From the NCBI GenBank assembly GCA_947179485.1, contig OX359245.1:27453067-27517066 (forward strand): DNA of 64,000 bases, in the 5' to 3' direction. The notes under the pieces are model-generated. The model made no database searches and was not told the DNA's origin. It was given only the letters and a program-made list of their open reading frames with translations. The position numbers and the translations under genes are program-made. Below are positions 10,926 through 24,649 of this stretch, one piece after another. The first letter of the stretch is position 1. Each line of letters starts with the position of its first letter. This DNA comes from Allacma fusca. Lineage: Eukaryota; Arthropoda; Collembola; Symphypleona; Sminthuridae.

Positions 10926-13900
10926 CTTGAAGGATAGGATTGCAAAAGTTATCGAAATCCCCCCTGTCACAAAATTATCAATTCAAAATATATCAATGAC
11001 AATCTTGAACAACTCCGATCACATCTACTCTACACTCCCAATAAATTACGAAAGAACTAACTGATTCCAGTTCAAAGCTTTTAAATATTTTCAAATAGTA
11101 ATGAGTAGTTCAATGGAACATGCTTTATTCCGTCCGTGCAACCCCCTTTTTAAGCCTCGGATTCTCCTACAGTAAATTTTTTTTTGTGAGAGCGCTAACA
11201 GACTTAACAATTAGGTGTATATAAATATGAACCCTAATTTTGAGCTACTGCGAACAAGAGTAAAAAAATTGCAGGTTAGAAATTATATGGGCTCAGGTTT
11301 ACTACCTAGAATGTTCTGGGACTCCCACTATGGGAATCTTGTAAGTCAATTTAACTCAGACTACGCTTAGTAATAATAATAGTAACTTATTCCAGACGCA
11401 TGAAAAATTATCAGGACTTAAATCTAATTAAAATTGTTCGAGACATGGGAAAATCCACGGGGCTCACGTCATGATAATTAAAGGAATTTTGAAGCACTGG
11501 CATGTTCAAATCTGAACTCTGAATTAGCAAGTATGGGATTTTGTGAAACCTGATTTGAAGGAAATTATGCCATTAACTACAACTGTAACAATTAATACAC
11601 AGATACATATGATGTAAGTATAGAGGAAAATAGTATGTGCGGGATAATACTGACTAATATGCTGTTGTGGGAATAAAGTTGGATATCGGCTAGTAATGAA
11701 AATAATGAATTAATAAACAAATAATTAGCAGGGCAGGTTCTCAAGCTTTGAGTGTGCAAACCTATAAAAAATATTTCACTATTATTGTTAAATGCTGTTG
11801 CAATATTGGATTAATGAGCAGTAGGGTTGCAGAGACGTTTCCTTAAAAAATAACATTTTGCAGTGAAGATCCTACCTTCAAAAATCCTATTTTCGGTGAG
11901 AAATACTCTCATCGGTTCTGATCATCATAATGACACTCTAAGGAATAGCCACTAAAATTTGCTCCAAGGAGATGGAGTGTGAGTTAGCTGTAGAAGTAGA
12001 ATTAGTCACACATTTACAGATTCATAGTTACAGTACCACATCTCCGTTCTAAAATCAGCAAAATTTAATAATTAAATTTTAATTATTCAAAATTTTAGGT
12101 GATGAGTATCAGGTTCAGAGTATTTCAGAGGAAATTTTCGGGGTTATTGTTTTTTTGAAGGGAAAAGGACACATAATTGTTGATTGTAATTACTCTTGCG
12201 CTTAGTTTTGTGAAGGCAGTTTATTCTTTTTACTGCGCTTTTGCGGTAAGTTTTCGGATTTTTTGTGTCCTAAAACATAATTGAGGGAAATTATAGACGA
12301 TCACCTTAAATTTTAATAGAATGACAATAAAAGGACTTCCCATACTCTTTACATGCTGTATAGATATACATATGTAGCTGGGCTTTAAAGTAAAGAGTCT
12401 GGCGTCAGTGTTCACTATAAAAACAAATACTCTCATGATAACCATCATTAAGGGTGAATATGCAAACTTCCGATGAATTCCGACCAATTAGTGTATTTGT
12501 GTCCTTCCATCACCTGACCTTGAGCAGCGTGTGTTGTAAGAGAAATTACAAGTTTTTCATCATATTTGTCTCACTAAGGGTTGTTATCAACAATTGTGTA
12601 AACTGACTCTATGACCTTGCAATCAAAGCATTTTCTGTACAGGGTGACATAAATCCACTGCTGCTCATCCCTCTAGGGACTAACTCGTGAAAAATTAATT
12701 TGATACTCAAAAGGAGAATTTGCAACACTTTGTAGTAATTTCGTTTCCAGATTTTATGAAAATGTTTTCGTTGAGCTGGGTCAATTTTTATGATCACAGG
12801 GGTTACGAACGTGTGGTAAGGTGGGGTGCTTTTGCATAATTGGATTTCAATATTTACTCATTTCCGCAAAAATGTTTTTCATGAATATCTTAGAGATATT
12901 TTAGAGACTATTTTATGGGTTTTCCCGGGAACTCCGGGATAGGTCTGTGTATTGAGAATTGTGGCAATGAACATTTAGCTAGGTAAGATGAATTTCAAGC
13001 TGAACTTAGGAAGAAGGAACTTAGGAAGAAAAACCAGAAAAAGGAGAGTATATGTTCCCGTCCTCTTCATGGCAGAGCTGGTCGTTTTAAAAATATTTCG
13101 AATCTTGACCCTTTTCTGCTGATCAAATAAAAACCTGTAGAATTTCGATTTTGTAGAACAAATCCAACTGTCATGTACTTTCATAATCCCTGTGACCAGA
13201 ATAATTGACCGATGGCCGTGAAATCAATTTTAGAAAATATGTGGAGAATGTTCTTCGAAGTGGGGGAATCAAATATTTCACGAGCTATAGACGCATATTC
13301 GGGCAGGGGTGGCATTCTCGTTGTGCCGTTCTGAGTGAGATCAAAATACTTCTGTATTTGATATATTTTTGACTTGTTAGTATCAAGATTTATTGAAATA
13401 AATTACGGGATACAGAATTTCGTTTCAAAACGGACGTTTACGTTTTTGAAAGTCAAACTTGTCTGAAAATAAAGTTTTACTAATTCTCGTTTTTTTTAAT
13501 AAAAAGTGAATTGTAGATAACTAAGCTAACAAAGATATTACAGCACATGCTCACCTTTGGAGTTAACGAAAAAAATTTAAATCACACTGCCACGTATTTA
13601 CTGTGTGTAAAATGATTAATAATTTTAAAGTCCATTTATTTCTCCTAATGGTTATGCAGCTCAGAGTTAGTTCAGGTGCATGTATTGAAATTTATGTTAG
13701 TTGATAAAAACAGAAAAAAATATCCTACCCACAAAAATAAATCTACAACTGAAAAAATATTTAATGTACCGACAAAAGAGTTAATGCCCCGAGAAAATAT
13801 TTATGGCACTGACGAAGACACAACTGCAAGGACAAGAAAGGTAACTGGGATCGCCGTGTATACAACCATGAAGTAATGTACTGAAAGAAAGGTTCAAGTA

Positions 13901-15849
13901 CGCGCCTAGTAAATAATGTGGATAAGGCATTTAGAACCAATATAATGAAACATAAATGCAAATTAATGATTTCGGCATCATCAAATTAGGTAGTAGTATA
14001 AGCGTGCGGCTATTGTTAGCATGTTCTACAGTGTAACCACATTTTTTTGTCCCGCCACTAGCTCACATATAAGCGAGTGATAAAAATCAAAGTTGTTTTT
14101 ATCTGTGGATTATCCATGGATCAAAAATATAGGTTCTTAAGGCGGAAAATCCGAAATTTTTGATATTAAAATTTTTTATGAATTGTTCAACGTTGCAAAT
14201 TTTATTGTGATTGAATTGAGTTAATATCACTTTGTACTTTAGCTACTTTTCTACTAAAGCCGGTTTCGGGTATCAAATTTTCGGTACGAAAAATCGAGTC
14301 GACTTTGAAAAATCCAACCGTCCCGCATAATACTCCTCATATCTAAGTTTGATTAGTACACGAATCTAATGTCCTAATCAAAATCCTAATATGGTAAGGA
14401 TGGTGGGCAAATTTTTCTGCTTTTCTGGGACTTAGGTCTATGTCGAGTGTGCTTTTTTGTTTGCTCCCGACCTCTAAGCACCGAAATGTATGGCTACTCA
14501 AGGGAATGCAATAAATAAGCGTCTGCTTTTAAAATCGTGGATAAAGTCGGCTTCTGCTACGTTTATCGATGAATAAAGGACGTGTGCACTATGCATGTAC
14601 ATTTAAAATGAAACTCGTTTAAACATGACAGGAAGAAAGATATTACAAATAATTACATACGTATGGTCTTGAAAGCTGAAATAAAAAAAATAAATTGAGC
14701 TCGGAAATAATCCCGCCACCCCAATCCCGCATACAGTTATCCCACACGTAATAACTTAGCGGTAAATATTAACACCGGAATAGTCATATTCCCACAACAA
14801 TAATTCTGCTGAAAATATCCCGCCAGTATTATCCCGCTTCAATTATTATTACCGGCAGCAGCAATATCGCGCAAAAGTTTAAATGTGCATAGAGTAAATG
14901 AAGAAGTATTGCAAGCCAAGCATGCACATGTACGGTTGATGCATTGACTTGTAAAACAGTTACTTACTAGTTGGACTTCATTATGCTTCTTCTATAGTCT
15001 ATGTTCAGGTTCTAAGTTCTATGATGGGAAATCTGGGTCCATGAATGACAATTTTTGCAATAGCTACAGGTTGACCATCGGAAAAACTTAGGGTTTGAGA
15101 TTGTGTCCTGATGTTGCCCACGGATGGAGTGTAAGCGTTTCTTAAGTTTGTGCAATTCCTATTGGTATAGTTTCCACTTTCGTAATAGGTATGATGTAAG
15201 TTGTGTGTTCGAGCTCAGAGCTATTACCCGAAGCCTTTGTATCGGGCTCTTCGATTTAGTGGTGATGGGTTATAAGAAACCGTTGGGGTAAGCGATTTTT
15301 GTTATTTCAGAAAGCAGTTAATTTTGTATTCTTACTTTTGGAATTTTGGACCTTTTCAAATTGAATTCGATCTCGACTGTAGATTGGGTTCAAAGCAATC
15401 CACGTACCTTGTTGGCCTCGCCCCTGTGAGGGAGCATTTGGGAGTTGAGTTACCCGGATTTTTTCCAGTCGGTTTTGATCTTGAAAGTTTGAAGTTTTTT
15501 TGCACTTTGTACTCTAAACGATAAACATAATTTATACCACCTTTATTTAGAATGTACACATCTAAATCTTCCTATGGAAAATTTCATAACACATTATATA
15601 GTCAATATATTGTTAGGGAGTTTGTATGATCTGCTCAAAGTTCAGGATACAGAAAAACTATGCAACCCACCCATTTAATATTACTTCTTTACGAAAAACT
15701 AATTAAAATGTTTTAGCATGTTATGAGCGAGACCTGAATTACATGACTTAGCTGAATTGAATTGGAAAATTGAGCAAATTTTATAATACATTCATGTCAG
15801 TATTTTGACGAATGCAGGATATGTTAACGTTTATTGGATGAAATATATT
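10926..15849. other. Gene-free stretch of about 4.9 kb
   Basis: No frame longer than about 85 codons and none with recognisable content. Two areas share odd words in opposite orientation: 11630-11700 (GCGGGATAATACTG, TTGTGGGAATA) and 14700-14880, where ATCCCGC recurs about five times. They may be the decayed ends of one old element, but I cannot delimit it. Confidence 0.5.
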
Positions 15850-16110
15850 TGGATGTGTGCATGTAGTGCTGTAATTTGTCCTTTTAGTATTGCATTGTAC
15901 TTTGGCGAAAAGCACAAAAGTAGTACAACCAAGATATTGTTTTGTACTCCGAGTTTTGTTTTTGTTTTGTACTTCTATCAGATTGTTTTTGTTTTTGTAC
16001 AATCTGTATTGTATTGTTCTAAGGTTCTAGAAGACGCTAGAAATTTGCTAAAGTGATAGTTGTATCTGAGTTCAAGAGCACATAGGAATTGATTTGTGCA
16101 ATTTAGTTGT
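15850..16110. repeat. Left arm of an inverted repeat pair
   Basis: The reverse complement matches 18335-18610 in several blocks: CACAAATCAATTCCTATGTG, CTAGCGTCT.CTAGAACCTT, AACAATACAAT and ATTACAGCACTA. The two arms are about 2.2 kb apart and enclose a miniature element and a minisatellite. They are either two copies of a dispersed repeat or the ends of one larger element. Confidence 0.7.
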
Positions 16111-16234
16111 TTAAAAATTACGTAAAAGATCAAAAAACCAGTCATTGACGAATCTCCAATATAAAATGCATTGAATCTGTTGACGGTCGAATTTTGAAGG
16201 GTGCAATTCTGTGGCACCAACCTATTTGTGAATA

Positions 16235-17089
16235 CAGTAAAACCTGTATATAGTGGTTTCTCTAGGGAACCTAATATTTGACCACTATGTACAGTGACCA
16301 CTATACTCAGTATAGTGGTCATGTACCACAATATAGGGTATATATGTATATTAAATGAATATTTTAACGCGTTTAAGAAGACATCTGGTCGCATTTTTTG
16401 TACATAATCATTAATTTTTGACCGTTTAAAAGTTTTCAACTTGTGTTGAGCAAGATATTCTGTATAACGATAGGAATAGCAAGATATTCTGTATAACGAT
16501 AATTCTATATAGTAATTCTAAATATGGTTTTTGAATACTAGGTGAAATAGTTTCCAACTATCGTAAAATTACTTTATTATTGACGCCGGCAGATTCTCCG
16601 CAAATATAATTTAAACAAATATAATATTTTTTCTTCCAAGATTCAATACAAACATTGCTTGCTGGCAATCCTGCCTACACGAATTTCAATTTGAGATTTT
16701 CCAATAATTCTAATATTCTCTATTTTTCGAAATGGAAATCAAAGTGTTTTTGAACTGTGCGTGGTATGGAGGTATGGTACCGGGAATATGCTTTATTTAA
16801 GAAACCGTAATCTAGAATAATCTTAGAAATCTATAGAAATTATGAGCAACGATTTCGTGTGCACATGGTTTTTAATGCTGACCACTGTATTCAGAGCTCG
16901 AAGCATGCATTTCGTTATGAATGGACATAAACCAGGGACCATTATTGACAGGGGACCACTATAGAGAAAACCACTGTATACAGGGTTAACGTAATGTTAA
17001 AACATAGGGCGCATGACGGGGACACACGATATTGGCCACTGTGAACAGGAGACCACTGTATAGGTGGTCACTATATACAGGTTTTACTG
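16235..17089. mobile_element. pogo/Tigger-like miniature element
   Basis: Begins CAGTAAAACCTGTATATAG and ends with the reverse complement of that sequence. It is bounded by TA on both sides (16233-16234 and 17090-17091), as expected for the Tc1/mariner superfamily; CAGT-type ends fit the pogo/Tigger branch. The word GACCACTAT and its complement recur inside both ends. No transposase frame remains; the minus-strand words KRSKINDYVQK near 16390-16430 could be a trace of a transposase C-terminus, but this is weak. Confidence 0.8.
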
Positions 17090-17646
17090 TAATCCCTGTA
17101 ATAACCACATTGTAATTTCCAGAAGAACATAATTTCATAAACAATATTCACTACCATTGCTTAAAATTAGAATGGATAGAGTAGACGCGTGGGCTCTGAT
17201 ATCTATATTTTCAATTGGCTCAGCCGTTGGCTTTTACCACCTATTTCCTCGATGTAGAAATGTCCCCTATGCGTGGACTACATTTACAAATCGCATAGTT
17301 CGTTTGTTAGACTAGGTCTTTTGTCTTTGTTAGACACAGACTAGATTTATCCTGGTCAACATTTAAACCATACGGTTAGCCAATTTTATTGATCAGTACC
17401 GATTCATTGGTATCATATCTGATGCCATTGAATTGTCATTAGCCAGTGTTGATTTAATTCGTGACCTTTTTCATGACGTCTTACTAATCCACATTAAATG
17501 TAACCTACAACTAGTACATCTTATCGGTGGCGTCTAATAATCAATATAATAATAATAATAATAGGGTTTTATTGGTTGATATAGTGGCCTCAGCCGTTAC
17601 AACCTTTAATAATCAATATGGTAACTGTCAAAGTCATGCAACTATT

Positions 17647-18091
17647 AGTGACACAGTAAGGTCAATCTGAGGTCATGTGACTATTAGTGACACAGTAAGG
17701 TCAATCTGAGGTCATGTGACTATTAGTGACACAGTAAGGTCAATCTGAGGTCATGTGACTATTAGTGACACAGTAAGGTCAATCTGAGGTCATGTGACTA
17801 TTAGTGACACAGTAAGGTCAATCTGAGGTCATGTGAATACTAGTGACACAGTAAGGTCAATCTGAGGTCATGTGACTACTAGTGACACAGTAAGGTCAAT
17901 CTGAGGTCATGTGACTACTAGTGACACAGTAAGGTCAATCTGAGGTCATGTGACCACTAGTGACACAGTAAGGTCAATCTGAGGTCATGTGACTACTAGT
18001 GACACAGTAAGGTCAATCTGAGGTCATGTGACTACTAGTGACACAGTAAGGTCAATCTGAGGTCATGTGACTACTAGTGACACAGTAAGGT
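17647..18091. repeat. 39-bp minisatellite, 11 full units
   Basis: Units begin AGTGACACAGTAAGG at 17647, 17686, 17725 and so on to 18037, exactly 39 bp apart, with a partial twelfth from 18076. Early units are preceded by CTATT and later ones by CTACT, so neighbours are more alike than distant units. Each unit contains AGGTCA, five bases, then AGGTCA. A degenerate inverted unit follows at 18092-18140. Confidence 0.97.
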
Positions 18092-18334
18092 AATGTGACC
18101 TCAAATTGACCTTATTGGGTCACCAGTAGTCTCATGACAGATTACGGTTTTAAGGGGCGCATGACCTATAATGAAACTTGATGAGTAACTAGTAGTAAAT
18201 CACATATGATTGACTTTATTGGCGCATTAATGGTCACATGACACTAGAATGACATACTCAATGTAAGTGTATATTTTATATGGGCGATAGTAGGCGAATC
18301 TACCAATAATTAGTCAATGCCCAGCTTTTGTGCT

Positions 18335-18610
18335 TTGACGTGTTTTTTCACGATTCCAATTACACAAATCAATTCCTATGTGCTCTAGAAATCTATTACA
18401 ACAATCACTTTAGTAAATTTCTAGCGTCTCTAGAACCTTGGAACAATACAATTTGGATTGTATTGTTTTTTTCAATTCCTGTTTTGTTTTTGTTTTAGTT
18501 TTGTATCTCGAAAATGGATATTGTTTGTTTAGTTTTGTACCAAAGACAAAAACAATACAAAAGTACAAAACTAAACGAGTACAATATTACAGCACTATGT
18601 GCATGTATCT
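18335..18610. repeat. Right arm of an inverted repeat pair
   Basis: Inverted partner of 15850-16110 (see there). Rich in GTTTTTGTTTT and its complement, which form local hairpins. The apparent open frames here (18438-18732) are products of this simple sequence. Confidence 0.7.
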
Positions 18611-18980
18611 ACATTATTGATGGGAGGTATGCATTCAGTTCAAATTTGAACCCATGCAGTAATCTTTTCACCACACAGGAAAAATACAAAAGACAACACT
18701 TGTTGCATGTTACAAACTGCAGAGAACTGTAGTGCAGAATAAATTGAGTGCTAATTCAGCTTCACCACCCGTTGAAATTTCGACTGGTCCCTAAGTCTCA
18801 CTTTTGAATTGTACATGTTCGAACTTAGAAAATAGTGTTTCTGACCTCCCTTCATTCATGCATATATACAACTATATTCAATATTATTATTTGCATGAAC
18901 ATTTATTTTCACATGAGCGATAAATCACCTCATGTTATTGAAATTAAATTGATTTGGCTGTCTATATTTTCAACAGTTAA

Positions 18981-19836
18981 TATATCGTCGGTGAAGAGGC
19001 AAAATGATCTAGGTGCATGATCGATTAGAATCAAAATGATCTACTTGCAGTTTCACTAAAGGCAAAATGATCTACTTGCATTGAATTTTAAAAGCAAAAT
19101 GATCTAGATGCAGCTTTTCCTAAAAGCAAAATGATCTAGATACAAAGTGTAATAAAAACAATATAAGTAAACACATTCTAATGCCGGTGTACAAAAATGC
19201 GAGGTATTCAAAATCTTTTATATAGGCATTCAATTCCCCAATGCCTCCATTTCTTTCTTTCAGTAACATTGAAAAAAAATGTTGTCTGTTATGATTTAAC
19301 ATTTGAAAATAATTCCGAATGTTATGATGATGGTGATGATCGTAAAATACGATTTGAAGAAACTCCACGTTGAGAATTATTAAAGGGAAAACCAATTCAA
19401 TGTGCACACTAACACATGAGCACACTGTGATTTTGAATCGTCTTTTAATTCGTCGATTTTAAAATAAATGAATATTGCAGTTTTCGTAACTAAAAATGTA
19501 TTAGATGCAAAAAGTGAAATTAACTTTAGTTGCCGGAATGATCCTGAGTAATAGCAAACCCTTCAGAGAATATTAACCCACAACCCTAGGTCAATTACAG
19601 TCATGGTTAGCCCTTATAAGCCACGTGTCCTCCTTACAGATGCTAGTTTTCTCACAAAAAAAAAATAGACCAGCACTTAGATCATTTTGCTTTTAAGGAA
19701 AATTGTATGTAGATCAGTTTGCTTTTAAAGAGGCTTGCACACAGTTCATTTTGCCTTTAGGGAAAAAGTTATGTAGATCATTTTGATTCTAATCGATTAT
19801 GCACCTAGATCATTTTGCCTCTTCACCGACGATATA
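18981..19836. mobile_element. Foldback element with GCAAAATGATCTA subterminal repeats
   Basis: The ends TATATCGTCGGTGAAGAGGC and its reverse complement (19817-19836) are perfect, and pairing continues through AAAATGATCTAGGTGCAT and CGATTAGAATC. The word GCAAAATGATCTA recurs about four times inward from the left end and its complement about four times from the right. Possible TA duplication at the outer edge. The centre (19150-19650) is unique and non-coding. Confidence 0.85.
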
Positions 19837-22800
19837 CAACATTTTAACGAACAAGGTAATTCTCATTTGTGACCTTTCCTCTGCTGCGCGGCTACAAATT
19901 TATACATTCTGAATCCAAGCTAGTGGTCCAATTTGCAAAAGAATTTCCTACAAACTGGGGGGAATCAAATATTTAGAAATGGAAAATTATTTCCTTGTAT
20001 TACACGCTACTATAACAATAACAATAGTAAGGAGAAGCAAAGTCCCACAGCAAAGAGTTTGGCACGAGAAAGTTAATACTTGTGGCGATAGAGGGCAGCC
20101 AGTAGACTGTTTCCAAATCCAAAATAAATATTACATTTCTGCTTGTGTAGAGAAAAATTTGACGCTGGAAGAGGCTGTTTACATGTAATTTAACCACTGA
20201 AAATATTCAATACATGAGGATCCCTTCTACCGATACTGCTCTGTATTTATTTGTTTTTTTTTTCGCCACAGAGTTTCCAGGTCATCCATGTGTTTGAAAG
20301 AAGCAATGGTAAGAGAATCTGAGGAGGTAATTTTCTCCTTCACAGACCAAAGTACTAAAAGCAGGGTCCAGGCGCCTTGTGACCATTGAGGAGTATATAA
20401 TTTGGAGTGAACACGATTCCTATCAGAGAAAACAAGGAATGACTCCTACTTATTACCTGAGTTTATGTTGAGCATTGAGACCCTGTGGAAGGAAACGAGT
20501 CCGATCTGATTACTCATCATAGAAGTCCCTTCTTCTGCCGGAGAGCTGTATTTTTGTGATAGGGAGGAAATTGTCTTGTTATCCATCGCTTGAGCCCGGA
20601 CACTCCCATCGTATCTCTTCCTCACCTCCACATCTTCCCTCATCTGTAATTCGGAGGAATTACAAATCATTTCCCAATTTGACCATCAGATCCCTATCAA
20701 TCCCCCCTTTTTGTAACTCCATCGCCCTATAAACCTTGGTTTTTATTTCTTTTCGCTCCTCCAGCAAACCAGTGCTATTACAACTCAACTGTCCAGTGGA
20801 GTTTTTTCCCAATGGACGAATTTATTGGGGAAAAAAATACCTCTGTTTTTCTGTACACCCATCCCATTTTATAAAATAATTAGCCCTTTTTTAACTCATC
20901 AGTTCACAATGTGTGGAAAATTGGATAAAGTATTGACATTCGAATGGCGGCTTTGGGAGCCGTAGAACTGGTTCCCATCACACCGAATAAAGTGGGTAGC
21001 GGTTATAAATTAAGTCTGTGGATTCTTCCGATTTATTATTATGATAATGAACCAGGGCTCTCTGTACCATGTCCCATGGAGGATTCTCTCAAGTCATTTG
21101 ATATTCCTATTGGGAAGAGCTACGGTCGGGTTGGAGTTAATTGATTCAATTTAAGCAGAGCCCGGACCAACTTTGACGAGTTTCGGTAATGGTGAGGTCA
21201 AAGGTCAATGTACCTACGCTTCGGGTCAAGGAAGAACAGTAACGGGTTTTTGTAACTGTCAAGCCTTCGCAGAGTGTGGCCAGTTCTTAGTTCTGCTGTG
21301 GGTCCAAACTGGGTCAATTTTAGCTTTCATTTTAAGCAGAATCATTCAAATTCGGGTCAAAAGGTCACTTTATATTTAGGCTTAAGGTCACAATCAGATA
21401 AAATCAGAGATCATATTTTGTAACGGTCAAAAGATGTTAAAAGTCGTCAGAACGGAGTCCTTGGTTGAGAAAATGTGCGACGATCAAAGGTCAGGTCAAG
21501 TTTAGGCGGGGTTAGGGTCAATGTTAGGTTTGTGGATTTAATCAGTAGGGTTCGTTTACATTTTGCTGAGGCAATTGAGCCAATATGCATGTAATAGCTA
21601 TACATCGGGTCAATGAGTCAAGCATTAACTTTTTCATTGGGTTTAAATTTCGAAAAATGTAAATTTGGGGTCAAAGTTCAATCTTAGGAGAACTTTAGAG
21701 CATATGCTTAAACCAAGTTTGAATTTTGGGTCCAAAAATTTAACAGGTTAAAAAGGAAAAATGATTTTGAATAATGTCTGCAAATATAAGGTCAAGTATA
21801 GTAAAATTCAACACTGTCAATTCAAGGTCAAAAGGTCAAGCTCGAACTTGGTTATTGAGTGTTCCCTTAAGTCATTGAGTCATTCGGGTCAAACATTGTC
21901 AATAAGTTGGGTCGAAACTAGTTCATAAGTTTTGGTTCAGGATCAAATCCAAACCAAAATGACACACACAAATTAGGTCAAATTCAAAAACGGGTCTATA
22001 AATTGTACCCGCCCCAAACGAATCCCTAAATCCCGGGTTGCGTTATCAGAAAAAATGTTGTTGCTTTTGGACTGTTGATATTTATTCACACCTTTCCGAT
22101 CCGGGGTAATGATACGATGGTTCGGCTCCCTCATCCTTATTATTACGTTGCCCATGATTGCTCCGCTCCTTCCGTCCCTCATCGCATTTTTCCGCATCGC
22201 GTGTTCACCCAATGCTAACAAGGCCTTGCGTGTGTTTCCACTATGGCATTTCCATAATCATACGTTGTGAGCTTTGTAGGTGCTATGTCACTTCATGTTT
22301 TCCTCGGACTCCTCTCTCTAGTAAATACTCTCAATGCATTTACAGGGAACTCTCGCTATATCAGCATCCTCTACAAAAAAAATTTCTCAGGATAAATCTC
22401 TCCGAAAATAAATTTCACACCCCATAAAAACACGTACGTATACATGACCTATAAATACAGTGGACTCTGACTATAAAGTATCCCCTTCATAATACCATAT
22501 GTTTGCTAGTAAACATACCAGCTGAAATATTTACAAGAAATTTTTTTTCAACTCTTTCAATCATTTCGTTCAGCTCTTTGAGAGACTCTTCGTCCAGGGA
22601 AGGGTTATACAGCCTGGGAAGGGAATTTGTGTAAATATTTGAGAATTGGGAGAATGCTCCCTTAAAACAATATTGAAGGTAGAGGAACAGAACAAAGTGG
22701 GCATAACAAGAAACACCTCGTTCTCAACAAGGCTTGTTAACTCAAGTGATTGGCCCCTCAGGCCAAGTCCTATTTCCACGAAGGACTCCATTCCAATCCA

Positions 22801-22929
22801 TCAGGTTTCACTCCTCTTACTTCCCCGCTTAGTAATTATTTCTTCCAACTGTTTTGCTGTCGGATTTGTAAAAAAAACAGTAACAGGACCATGTGTTCAC
22901 AATAATGTTGCCCAATTACACAATAAAAT
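19837..22929. other. Gene-free stretch; GGTCA-rich tract at 21180-21990
   Basis: Short frames at 19979-20188 and 20944-21144 carry no recognisable domain. From about 21180 to 21990 the words GGTCAA, GGGTCAA and AGGTCA occur dozens of times without a fixed period, including AGGTCAAAGGTCA at 21195-21207. This looks like a decayed tandem repeat. Confidence 0.5.
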
Positions 22930-23245
22930 TTTTAGCCCGAATGAATCACTGTTTTCTTAAAATTTGAATTGGAAAAAAATTTGACAAAAATATTTTCGCC
23001 CTTAAAAATCTCCATTTATTTCAATGCTAAATTTCCTTTCCGAATGAATCACGGTTTTCTCAAAATTGGAATTGGTAAAAAAATTTGACAAAAATATTTT
23101 CGCCCTTAAAAATCTTCATTTATTTCAATGCTAAATTTCCTTTCCGAATGAATCACGGTTTTCTCAAAATTGGAATTGGTAAAAAAATTTGACAAAAATA
23201 TTTTTTCGCTCTTAAAAATCCCCATTTATTTCAATGTTAAATTTC
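22930..23245. repeat. Tandem repeat, three units of about 103-104 bp
   Basis: CGAATGAATCAC recurs at 22938, 23041 and 23145, each followed by GTTTTCT, then AATTTGACAAAAATATTTT and CATTTATTTCAATG. Units 2 and 3 are nearly identical; unit 1 is more diverged. Confidence 0.9.
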
Positions 23246-24649
23246 CTTCTATCCAGCGCGTGTTTTATTTCCCTATAATTTAGCGCCTATATTTTCTACA
23301 ACAACAAATATTTTTTCTTTAAAAACAATTGAATTGGAAAATTTACTAGAAATTTTCCCTGAGGTGGGTTCCTTTTCAGAGTCAAATCCTGTAAGGATTC
23401 TTGTGTTGGAAAATATTTGTTTGTTGTTATTTAACTGTGTGTAGATTTCCTGGCCTTGGACTTGGGATTATTTATATTTTGACAGGGCTGATAAAATTAT
23501 TCCGGTGATCCCATCTCACCTCAAGTCTCTCGGGGCCACGCTCCCACGCTTGTCTCCTCTATTAAATTTACAACGGGGCTCATTACAGGAAATTACAGAT
23601 TACACATGGGAATAACAATATAATTAAATTGGGGGTCCACAATGGGATCAGGAATGACACTTCCCTTTAAAATTGGTCCCATCCATGTGTTCCCTTCTGA
23701 GGTTCCCGGAAAGCCCTCTCGTGCTATGGAAGGGCCTTATTTGTAATTGGAAGTATGAGGATGGACAGGGCATAATTATTTATTTAGGGGATTTTATGAT
23801 GTGACAACAATTGACAGTTTACAGGGAACTTTATTACGCAACACAAAATATCATTTACGAGGTGAATGTTAAATGGTCATTTATTATTAGGAGGGTTGTA
23901 GAGTACAGTGTTATGGGGCCTTGCAGCTGTCATAAAACGCTTAGCCTTTTGGAGGGCTTTTTAAATCTATACGTACATAATTACATATAGGTACATACAT
24001 ATGTGTATGCAATGTATATGTATAAGGATAGATTACAACCTAGGATTGTGCAAGTGTTGAGACTTGTTTTGAAGGGAGACTGGTAGGGCTGGATGAAGTA
24101 GTTGAAAACCAGGGAGGAAATTACTAAGCCCCGTGGAGAGAAGGTGTTGAGTGCTTCTTAACTTCCTCCCTTTGTGTCTCTTTCACTTTTAGCATGGGAG
24201 TGTGAGAGAGAGATGGGAGCAATTCCAAGGCAGAAACAAATGCGGAGGACAGCTTCAGAATAAATTGTTGTCTTAGGGTTCTGGGACCGCAGGGGGCTTC
24301 AGGAGCCCATGTAACTTCTATTTCTCTCCTTTGGTAATTTCCCTTTAGTGTGCTTCATGTCGACTGCTACTCAGACGCATCTTAATGGAAGAGCACAGGC
24401 ACGCTTCCTGAGACATATGTAACTGTAAATATTCCTGTAAAAAATTCCTCAGGAAAAACAATAATGATTATTGTTACGATCAAATTTTAGGGGCGTTTTT
24501 TCTGGGATCTCTGGGTTGGGATTAATTTCACAGTTGAGATTCCATGCAGTTGCCCAAAGTTTCTTTTTAATTACTTGGAATTTTAGTGTTGCAAATGGAA
24601 CAAACATTGTGAACAATTTATGGAAGGAGGGCGGTTTTTATTGAAAACT
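23246..24649. other. Gene-free stretch
   Basis: No coding sequence or repeat family recognised. Confidence 0.5.

Noticed and set aside
15978-16439. 153-codon minus-strand open frame
   Set aside because: It runs across the left end of a TA-flanked miniature element and into an inverted repeat arm, with no domain; a chance frame.
17647-18091. CRISPR-like regular repeat
   Set aside because: There are no unique spacers; the 39-bp unit is repeated head to tail, and the setting is a eukaryotic genome.
19979-20188. 69-codon plus-strand frame with three cysteines
   Set aside because: No signal peptide pattern, no convincing splice partners and a similar-length frame on the other strand.
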